From JBKJZO01 sp046715235 (GTDB lineage Bacteria; Actinomycetota; Actinomycetes; BP-191), in assembly GCA_046715235.1 (NCBI GenBank), contig JBKJZO010000063.1, positions 1-9,926 on the forward strand: DNA of 9,926 nucleotides. Reading direction: 5' to 3'. The translations under genes and the position numbers were made by a program. Under the pieces are notes generated by a model. That model saw only the letters and a program-made list of their open reading frames with translations, ran no database searches and was not told the DNA's origin. This document shows positions 5,107 to 9,926 of the stretch, piece by piece. Every line of letters starts with the position of its first letter. The first letter of the stretch is position 1.

Positions 5107-6000
5107 TCAGAAGCCGAGGCGGCGGAGTTGCTTGGGGTCGCGCTGCCAGTCCTTTGCGACCTTCACGCGCAGGTCCAGATAAACCGGCGTGCCGAGCAAT
5201 GCCTCGATCTGCTTGCGCGCCGCCGTACCGACCGCTTTGAGTCGCTCGCCCCCACGCCCGATTACGATCGCCTTCTGCGAGTCGCGCTCGATGAACAGGT
5301 TGGCGTGGATCTCGAGCAGCTTGCCGTCCTTGCGCTCGAACATCTCCTCGACAACGACCGCGATCGAGTGCGGCAGCTCGTCGCGTACGCCGTCGAGCGC
5401 CGCCTCCCGGATCAGCTCCCCCACCATCACCTGCTCAGGCTCGTCGGTCAGCTCGCCGGCCGGATAGAGCATTGGCCCGGGGGGCAAATGCGCGACGAGT
5501 ACGTCGGCTACGACGTCCATCTGGTACGCCGACACGGCCGACACGGGAACCAGGTCGTCCCAGTCGGCGAGCTGCGAGAGCGCCAGCAGCTGCGCGCCGA
5601 TCGCGTCGTGTTCGGCGAGGTCGGTTTTGGTGACGATCGCGACCTTGCGGGTCTTGAGCTTCGCCACCTCCTCAACGATGAACCGGTCGCCGGGGCCGAC
5701 CTTCTGATCGGCGGGCACGCAGACGCCGACGACGTCGACCTCGCTCCACGTCGCGCGCACGATGTCGTTGAGGCGCTGGCCGAGCACAGTGCGCGGCTGG
5801 TGCAGACCGGGGGTGTCGATCAGCACCAGCTGTGCGTCCGCCCGGTGCACGATGCCGCGCACGGCGTGCCGAGTGGTCTGCGGCCGGTCGGACGTGATGG
5901 CGACCTTCTGCCCGACGAGCGCGTTCGTCAGGGTCGACTTGCCGGCGTTGGGCCGGCCGACGAAGCAGGCGAACCCGGAGCGGAACTCCGGTTCGGTCAC
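5107..6000 (-). CDS. era: GTPase Era
   Basis: This 297-residue protein is of normal length and complete. GTPase motifs are G1 GRPNAGKS (15-22), the G2 region with TT at 42-43, G3 DTPG (62-65), G4 TKTD (124-127, the Era variant of NKxD) and G5 SA (154-155). The C-terminal KH domain (about 225-285) has its GxxG loop as GRGG (248-251). Era binds the 3' end of 16S rRNA and couples GTP hydrolysis to maturation of the 30S subunit, partly at the membrane. The GTG at 6000 begins at the conserved VTEPEFRSGFACFVGRPN region and overlaps the preceding stop as GTGA. The frame is open further upstream, but that portion is an arginine-rich shadow of the neighbouring gene. It is the last gene of the phoH-ybeY-corC-cdd-like-era run, so ribosome-maturation functions are grouped with YbeY. 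The gene after it is not recO but a toxin-antitoxin module. Confidence 0.98.
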   Translation of the reverse strand: MTEPEFRSGFACFVGRPNAGKSTLTNALVGQKVAITSDRPQTTRHAVRGIVHRADAQLVLIDTPGLHQPRTVLGQRLNDIVRATWSEVDVVGVCVPADQKVGPGDRFIVEEVAKLKTRKVAIVTKTDLAEHDAIGAQLLALSQLADWDDLVPVSAVSAYQMDVVADVLVAHLPPGPMLYPAGELTDEPEQVMVGELIREAALDGVRDELPHSIAVVVEEMFERKDGKLLEIHANLFIERDSQKAIVIGRGGERLKAVGTAARKQIEALLGTPVYLDLRVKVAKDWQRDPKQLRRLGF

Positions 6001-6389
6001 AGCATTCCCGCGAGCTCGGCGGCCGTCGTACGCCGGATCAGCGTGCCGTCGTCGGCCGCGAGCAGCACGACGGTCTCGGCGCCGAACTCCATCAGCACTG
6101 CGCCGTCGACCGTCGGCGGCCTGGTCCACCGCTCACCGACTACGGCAACGACCTCGAACTCGCGCGCGCCGCTCGCGACCGCGGCGGCGACCGCCGCGTG
6201 CAGGGCCGAGAGCGTCAACGGCGTCTCGGCATGCTCGACCGTCGCCGCAGCGTACGTGCGGCCGCTGGTGTCGCGCACCGAGGCACCCTGCGCGGTGCCG
6301 GTGTACGGCGCGTAGGCGCGGGTGCGCGCCGTGCGCGCCAGCGTGAGCATCTTCTGGTCCTCCGGGTCGAGTGCCGGGGCGTCACCCAT
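5997..6389 (-). CDS. degenerate cytidine deaminase-like protein
   Basis: This 130-residue protein has the length and fold pattern of a homotetrameric cytidine deaminase: SGRTYAAATVEHAETPLTLS (41-60), SALHAAVAAAVASGAREFE (60-78), GAVLMEFG (95-102). The catalytic signatures are gone. Where active enzymes have the Cys-Ala-Glu that supplies one zinc ligand and the catalytic glutamate, this one reads Leu-Ser-Ala (59-61). Where Pro-Cys-x-x-Cys should give the other two ligands it reads PPTVDG (91-96). It cannot work as a zinc-dependent deaminase. A related small protein sits in the same place between the corC-like gene and era in other actinobacteria (for example Rv2365c in M. tuberculosis), so conservation of position suggests a structural, nucleoside-binding or ribosome-linked role, which is unknown. 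The ATG at 6389 has a good GAGGAAG site 6 nt upstream and overlaps the corC-like gene by 8 nt. Confidence 0.8.
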   Translation of the reverse strand: MGDAPALDPEDQKMLTLARTARTRAYAPYTGTAQGASVRDTSGRTYAAATVEHAETPLTLSALHAAVAAAVASGAREFEVVAVVGERWTRPPTVDGAVLMEFGAETVVLLAADDGTLIRRTTAAELAGML

Positions 6390-7656
6390 CGGTGGCTTCC
6401 TCTTCGCGTCGGATCAGGATCGTGCCGATCTGGTTGCGTCGGCCCTTCGCGCTCTCCGCGACAAACGCCAGGCCTTGCATCGCAATCGCGGCACCCGGAA
6501 TGGGCACTCGGCCGAGCACGCTGGCCATCAGACCGCCGACGGTGTCGACGTCGTCGGTGGGCAGGTCGACGTCGAAGAGCTCGTTGACCTCGTCGACGGG
6601 CAGTCGCGACGTGACGCGCCACGTTGTCTGGTCGAGCTGCTCTATCGGCGGCGTCTCGTGGTCGTGCTCGTCGGCGATCTCACCGACGATCTCCTCGAGG
6701 ATGTCCTCGATCGTCACCAGGCCCGCGGTGCCGCCGTACTCATCGATGACGATCGCGACATGTACCTGGCTCGCCTGCATCTGCTGCAGCAATTCGTCGA
6801 CCGGCTTGGAGTCGGGCACGAAGGTCGCCGGCCGCATCGCGTGGACGACGTCGAGCTGATCCTTGCCCTCCTGGGTCGCGCGAACGAGGTCCTTGAGATA
6901 CGCGACTCCGAGTACGTCGTCGGCGTTCTCGCCGATCACCGGGATGCGGCTGAAACCGCTGCGCATCGCGAGCGTCAGCGCCTGGCGGATCGTCTTGTCG
7001 CTCTCGATGAACACGATGTCCGGCCGCGGCACCATGACCTCGCGGGCCAACGTGTCACCGAGCTCGAACACCGAATGGATCATCTTGCGCTCGGACGTCT
7101 CGATGACCTGGCCCTGCTCCGCCAGGTCGACGAGGTCGCGCAGCTCGGCTTCGGTGGAGAACGGACCGCTCGCGAAGCCCCTGCCCGGCGTGATCGCGTT
7201 GCCGATCGCGATGAGCAGCTTGGGCAGCGGGCCGAAGACGCGGGTGAGCAATATGGTCATGCCCGCGGTGCGCAGGCCGATCGCGTAGGGGTGCTGTACG
7301 CCGAGAGTGCGCGGCGCGACGCCGACGATGACGTAGGAGACAGCGGTCATCACAGCCGTCGCGATGACAATCGACCAGTTGCCCTCACCCATCCCGCGCA
7401 CGATCAAGGTCGTCGCGATCGCCGTCGCGCCGAGCTCGAACACCTTGCGCAGCAGGAGAAGCAGGTTGACGTGGCGGGGCGGTTCCTCCGCGATCATCAC
7501 CAACTTGTGTGACCCGCGTACGCCGTCGCGCTCCAGTTTGTGCGCGTGCACCTTCGACACGCGAGACATCGCCGTTTCGATCGCAGCGAGTACCCCGGCA
7601 ATGGCCACGAACAGCAGGGCGATGCCGAGGGAGAGCTGACTGCCTAAGTCGTTCAC
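6382..7656 (-). CDS. CNNM/CorC-HlyC family membrane protein with CBS pair
   Basis: The protein has 424 residues. The N-terminal DUF21/CNNM membrane domain (about 1-165) has hydrophobic segments near 8-28, 76-88, 97-118 and 130-152. A tandem CBS pair follows, with VMVPRPDIVFIESDKTI (207-223) opening the first, SGFSRIPVIGE (233-243) within it, and HVAIVIDEYGGTAGLVTIED (299-318) in the second. A C-terminal CorC_HlyC (transporter-associated) domain spans about 340-418. Members have been linked to Mg2+/Co2+ export or resistance, and CBS pairs usually sense ATP/ADP with Mg2+. The old 'haemolysin' name is not evidence for toxin activity. The GTG at 7656 overlaps the ybeY stop as GTGA and lies at the start of the first hydrophobic helix. 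The longer open frame upstream is arginine-rich noise. Position between ybeY and era is conserved in actinobacteria. Confidence 0.93.
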   Translation of the reverse strand: MNDLGSQLSLGIALLFVAIAGVLAAIETAMSRVSKVHAHKLERDGVRGSHKLVMIAEEPPRHVNLLLLLRKVFELGATAIATTLIVRGMGEGNWSIVIATAVMTAVSYVIVGVAPRTLGVQHPYAIGLRTAGMTILLTRVFGPLPKLLIAIGNAITPGRGFASGPFSTEAELRDLVDLAEQGQVIETSERKMIHSVFELGDTLAREVMVPRPDIVFIESDKTIRQALTLAMRSGFSRIPVIGENADDVLGVAYLKDLVRATQEGKDQLDVVHAMRPATFVPDSKPVDELLQQMQASQVHVAIVIDEYGGTAGLVTIEDILEEIVGEIADEHDHETPPIEQLDQTTWRVTSRLPVDEVNELFDVDLPTDDVDTVGGLMASVLGRVPIPGAAIAMQGLAFVAESAKGRRNQIGTILIRREEEATDG

Positions 7657-8126
7657 CCGGTCGTCGCTCCCGCGTTGCGCCACGAAGCGAGCAGACGAGC
7701 CTGCTCGCGGAACATCGCCTGCTCCTCCTCTGGCTCGGCGTGGTCGAACCCGAGTAGATGCAGGATGCCGTGGGTGCACAGCGTGTCGAGTTCGTCGGTC
7801 ATCGTGTGACCGACCGATCTCGCCTGCGCTGTCGCGACTTCGGGGCACAGCACGACGTCGCCTAGCAACGTCGGCGGCGCGGATTCGTCGTCGTCATCGT
7901 GGGGCCGGTCGTCGAGCTCGTCCTGCGGAAACGCCATCACATCGGTCGGCCCCGACTCGTCCATCCAGCGCACGTGCAGCTGTTCCATGGTGCCGACGTC
8001 GACGAGGAGCACCGACAACTCGGCCAGGGCGGCGACGCCGAGTTCGCGCAGCACGTACGTCGAGAGATCGACGAGACGCTGCTCGTCGACGACGGTGCCG
8101 CTCTCATTGGCGACGAAGATGGCCAC
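7653..8126 (-). CDS. ybeY: endoribonuclease YbeY (rRNA maturation factor)
   Basis: This 157-residue protein carries the zinc-binding motif HGILHLLGFDH (119-129), with H119, H123 and H129 as ligands, and the conserved WMDESGPTDVMAFP (54-67) and LLGDVVLCPEVA (87-98). YbeY is a metal-dependent single-strand RNase involved in 16S rRNA 3'-end maturation and ribosome quality control, working with Era in the same pathway. The GTG at 8126 begins the conserved VAIFVANESG, as in mycobacterial homologues. It lies 10 nt after the phoH stop with a weak purine-rich site, GACGGGA, before it. An acidic linker with four consecutive aspartates (residues 72-84) separates the strand-3 region from the CPE motif; related actinobacterial proteins also have a variable loop here. 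Confidence 0.96.
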   Translation of the reverse strand: MAIFVANESGTVVDEQRLVDLSTYVLRELGVAALAELSVLLVDVGTMEQLHVRWMDESGPTDVMAFPQDELDDRPHDDDDESAPPTLLGDVVLCPEVATAQARSVGHTMTDELDTLCTHGILHLLGFDHAEPEEEQAMFREQARLLASWRNAGATTG

Positions 8127-8136
8127 GTAGATCCCG

Positions 8137-9180
8137 TCAGTGGCGGGGACGCCGGTTGCCAGCGCTCCCGGTCGAGCGCGGTGCCGTCGTCTCGGCGTCG
8201 AACCGCGCGTACGCGTCGACGATGTCGGACACCAGCCGGTGGCGTACGACGTCGCCACTCGTCAGGATCGTGAAGTTGACGTCCTGTATGCCGTCGAGGA
8301 TCTCCCTGACGACGCGCAGGCCGCTGCGCGTGCCGGCCGGTAGGTCGACCTGCGTCACGTCGCCGGTCACCACCATCTTGGCGCCGAAGCCCAGGCGGGT
8401 CAGGAACATCTTCATCTGCTCGGGCGAGGTGTTCTGCGCCTCGTCGAGAATGATGAACGCGTCATTAAGTGAGCGGCCACGCATATATGCCAGCGGCGCG
8501 ACCTCGATGGTGCCGGCGGCGATGAGCCGCGGGATCGACTCCGGATCGATCATGTCGTGCAGTGCGTCGTACAACGGGCGCAGGTAGGGGTCGATCTTCT
8601 CGCTGAGCGTGCCGGGCAGGAAGCCCAGCCGCTCCCCCGCCTCGACAGCCGGCCGCGTCAAGATGATGCGGTTGACCGACTTCGATTGCAGGGCCTGCAC
8701 GGCCTTGGCGACAGCGAGGTAGGTCTTGCCAGTGCCGGCAGGACCGATGCCGAACACGATCGTGTGCTCGTCGATCGCGTCGACGTACCGCTTCTGGTTG
8801 AGAGTCTTGGGCCGGATCGTGCGGCCGCGCGACGACAGGATGTTGTGCGTCAGCACCTCGACCGGACGCTCGTCGGAGCGCTGCGAGAGCATCGCGACCG
8901 TGCGGTCGACGGTCTCGCCCGTCAGCTCATCGCCCTTGTCGAGCAGCTCGATCAGCTCTTCGAACAGCCGCGCGGCCTGAGCGTTTTCCTCAGGCTCGCC
9001 GGTGATGGTGATCTCGTTGCCGCGCACATGGATGTCGGAGCGGAACGCGCGCTCGATCAGCGTCAGCAGTTCGTCACGCTGGCCGAGCAGGCTCACCATC
9101 GAATGCGCACCGGGCACGACGATCCGTGTTTGTGCCTTGTCTGGTTGCGCCAAAGCGCTTCTCGCGCCTGCTTTCCTCAC
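8137..9180 (-). CDS. phoH: PhoH family ATPase
   Basis: The protein has 347 residues. An N-terminal KH-like or RNA-binding region (about 30-100) contains HVRGNEITITGEPEENAQAA (51-70). The P-loop ATPase core has Walker A GPAGTGKT (146-153), Walker B FIILDEAQN (242-250), GDVTQVDLPAG (273-283) and the C-terminal VVRHRLVSDIVDAY (311-324). PhoH-type proteins are predicted RNA-linked ATPases, often coupled to YbeY. The name comes from the E. coli phosphate-starvation gene, but phosphate control is not implied here. The GTG start at 9180 has no obvious ribosome binding site. A start slightly downstream, such as the TTG at 9153, is possible, because homology only begins around residue 18 (TRIVVPGAHSMVSLLGQRDE). 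It opens the conserved run through era and is 66 nt after the HIT gene. Confidence 0.95.
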   Translation of the reverse strand: MRKAGARSALAQPDKAQTRIVVPGAHSMVSLLGQRDELLTLIERAFRSDIHVRGNEITITGEPEENAQAARLFEELIELLDKGDELTGETVDRTVAMLSQRSDERPVEVLTHNILSSRGRTIRPKTLNQKRYVDAIDEHTIVFGIGPAGTGKTYLAVAKAVQALQSKSVNRIILTRPAVEAGERLGFLPGTLSEKIDPYLRPLYDALHDMIDPESIPRLIAAGTIEVAPLAYMRGRSLNDAFIILDEAQNTSPEQMKMFLTRLGFGAKMVVTGDVTQVDLPAGTRSGLRVVREILDGIQDVNFTILTSGDVVRHRLVSDIVDAYARFDAETTAPRSTGSAGNRRPRH

Positions 9181-9197
9181 TCGACGACAGTGCAGAG

Positions 9198-9203
9198 ATC
9201 GTA
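9198..9203 (-). promoter_or_regulatory. possible -10 element ahead of phoH
   Basis: TACGAT on the minus strand (9203-9198) fits the TAnnnT pattern of actinobacterial -10 boxes and ends 17 nt before the GTG at 9180. There is no recognisable -35 at the right spacing, where the GC palindrome at 9205-9218 lies instead. Weak evidence for a phoH-proximal promoter. Confidence 0.25.
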
Positions 9204-9204
9204 C

Positions 9205-9218
9205 CCGCGGCGCCGCGG
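9205..9218. repeat. perfect GC palindrome between the HIT gene and phoH
   Basis: CCGCGGCGCCGCGG is a perfect 14-nt palindrome, able to form a 5-bp stem with a GCGC loop. It lies 29 nt after the HIT stop and 25 nt before the phoH start. It could act as a short terminator or attenuator for the HIT transcript, or as a protein-binding site just upstream of the possible phoH -10 element. GC-rich palindromes occur by chance in such DNA, so the role is unproven. Confidence 0.35.
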
Positions 9219-9246
9219 TGCTACTCGGGGCGAGCCTTGCTGACGC

Positions 9247-9585
9247 TCAGCCGAGCGCGCTCAGCCGCCGCCCGCCGAGGACGTGCGCGTGCACGTGAAA
9301 GACCGACTGCCCGGCTTCCGCGCCGTTGTTGAACACGAGTCGGTAGCCGGCGCCGACGCCCTCGGCCGCGGCGACAGCCGCACCTTCGCGTATGACGTCG
9401 GCGACCAGCTCAGGATCGGCGGCGAGAAGTTCGTTCAGGTCGGCGAAATGCGCCTTCGGTACGACGATCACGTGCGTCGGCGCCGCGGGCGCGATGTCGC
9501 GAAACGCAAGCACGCGCTCGCTCTCGCTGACGCGGTCGCTAGGGATCGCGCCGGCGACGATCCCGCAGAACAGGCAGTCGCTCAC
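9247..9585 (-). CDS. HIT family protein (HINT-type histidine triad hydrolase)
   Basis: This complete 112-residue protein is HINT-like. An N-terminal CLFCGIV (4-10) supplies a possible Cys-x-x-Cys zinc pair. AFRDIAPAAPTHVIVVPKAH (27-46) is the typical HINT core, and VFNNGAEAGQSVFHVHAHVL (84-103) includes the catalytic triad H97, H99, H101 (HVHAH). The family hydrolyses phosphoramidates of nucleotides such as adenosine 5'-monophosphoramidate, lysyl-AMP and related adducts; the natural substrate is uncertain. The GTG at 9585 overlaps the upstream gene's stop as GTGA and begins exactly at the conserved SDCLFCGI. HIT genes often precede phoH in actinobacteria. The 66-nt gap before phoH could hold a separate promoter. 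Confidence 0.94.
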   Translation of the reverse strand: MSDCLFCGIVAGAIPSDRVSESERVLAFRDIAPAAPTHVIVVPKAHFADLNELLAADPELVADVIREGAAVAAAEGVGAGYRLVFNNGAEAGQSVFHVHAHVLGGRRLSALG

Positions 9586-9926
9586 GCGGGGCCTCGGGGC
9601 CGGGTGAAGTAGAGGCCGGCGATGCCGCCGAGGCCGAGCAGCCCGGCGCCCACCACGCCCAGCAGGATGATGTTGAAACCCTTGCCGGAGGTCCTTGTCG
9701 CGGCGGCCGGCGTCGCACTGGGGGTCTCGGCCTCCTCGGCCGTCGTCGCCAGATCCTCGACGATCTCCTCGTCTGGCGGCAACGTGAACGAGCTGACCGC
9801 AGGCTCGACCGGTTCGACGGTGACCACGGGCTCCTCGATGAGGGCTGTCGTCGGCGTCGGGGTTGCCCACTTAGGGGGGGTCTTTTTCGGCGGCGCGGGC
9901 GCCGTTGGGGTGGCCGTCGGCGGTGG
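9582..9926 (-). CDS. proline-rich single-pass membrane protein, C-terminal part (runs off the right edge)
   Basis: An uninterrupted minus-strand frame spans from the window edge to the TGA at 9582, 114 residues with no clear start in view. The visible part opens with a Pro/Thr/Ala-rich stretch (residues 1-30, PPPTATPTAPAPPKKTPP). An acidic segment follows (51-67, DEEIVEDL and EEAE), then a Thr/Ala linker, then one hydrophobic helix (about 84-107, FNIILLGVVGAGLLGLGGIA) and a short tail YFTRPRGPA. This suggests a cell-envelope protein held by one C-terminal membrane span with the proline-rich part outside. The hydrophobic stretch plus arginine tail recalls a sortase signal, but there is no LPxTG motif before it. 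An internal GTG at 9827 is possible but would cut the proline-rich region in mid-run. I do not recognise the family. The stop overlaps the HIT start, so the two are co-translated. Confidence 0.65.
   Translation of the reverse strand, partial: PPPTATPTAPAPPKKTPPKWATPTPTTALIEEPVVTVEPVEPAVSSFTLPPDEEIVEDLATTAEEAETPSATPAAATRTSGKGFNIILLGVVGAGLLGLGGIAGLYFTRPRGPA

Noticed and set aside
6001..6129. N-terminal extension of Era
   Set aside because: It is an arginine-rich shadow of the cytidine-deaminase-like gene. Family length and the GTGA overlap support the start at 6000.
5128..7512. Long plus-strand open frames (about 395 residues each) opposite era, the Cdd-like and CorC-like genes
   Set aside because: High-GC third-position bias creates long antisense frames. 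Their translations are low-complexity (Arg, Asp, His, Val rich) without recognisable domains, while the minus-strand genes are unmistakable.
7657..7848. N-terminal extension of the CorC-like protein
   Set aside because: It overlaps ybeY, is rich in Arg/His/Pro and shows no family similarity. The GTG at 7656 begins just before the first membrane helix.
9873..9887. Run of seven G followed by T-rich sequence as a terminator or sequencing frameshift
   Set aside because: The minus-strand coding frame stays open straight through it and gives a consistent proline/lysine-rich sequence, so no correction is needed. There is no stem before the T run.
1..9926. CRISPR array, tRNA, rRNA, insertion sequence or integrase
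   Set aside because: I looked for regularly spaced repeats, tRNA-like cloverleaf ends, transposase or recombinase motifs and long terminal inverted repeats, and saw none.

Overview
This is a high-GC stretch with mostly GTG start codons and many 4-nt GTGA gene overlaps, which indicates an Actinomycetota (actinobacterial) chromosome. I cannot name a genus from it. The strongest taxonomic clue is the conserved housekeeping order phoH, ybeY, corC/hlyC-like, cytidine-deaminase-like, era, then recO. This is the arrangement known from mycobacteria and relatives.

Layout, following the direction of transcription (almost everything is on the minus strand, so from right to left). At the right edge is the C-terminal part of a proline-rich single-pass membrane protein (9582-9926). 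It overlaps a HINT-type histidine-triad protein (9247-9585). A 66-nt gap holding a perfect GC palindrome follows, then a tightly packed run: phoH (8137-9180), ybeY (7653-8126), corC-like (6382-7656), a degenerate cytidine-deaminase homologue (5997-6389) and era (5107-6000). These act in RNA metabolism, 16S rRNA/ribosome maturation and GTPase-controlled ribosome assembly. A hairpin (5060-5078) follows era.

The usual next gene, recO, appears only at the far left edge (1-81). The five kilobases between era and recO hold accessory genes. These are a vapBC-type toxin-antitoxin pair (4323-4957), a three-gene translationally coupled cassette (1317-4245) and a plus-strand tandem-GNAT acetyltransferase (143-1162) diverging from recO. 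The cassette encodes a UbiG-like SAM methyltransferase, an acyl-CoA-dehydrogenase-fold flavoprotein lacking the usual catalytic glutamate, and a type III polyketide synthase with a complete Cys-His-Asn triad. A short imperfect inverted repeat of low GC lies where the polyketide cassette and the GNAT gene converge.

The most interesting inference is that the cassette makes a small aromatic or pyrone polyketide that is then oxidised and O-methylated. That would be functionally parallel to the srsABC alkylresorcinol/quinone pathway of Streptomyces griseus, but built from different tailoring families. The product is unknown. Everything about the chemistry beyond the family assignments is inference.
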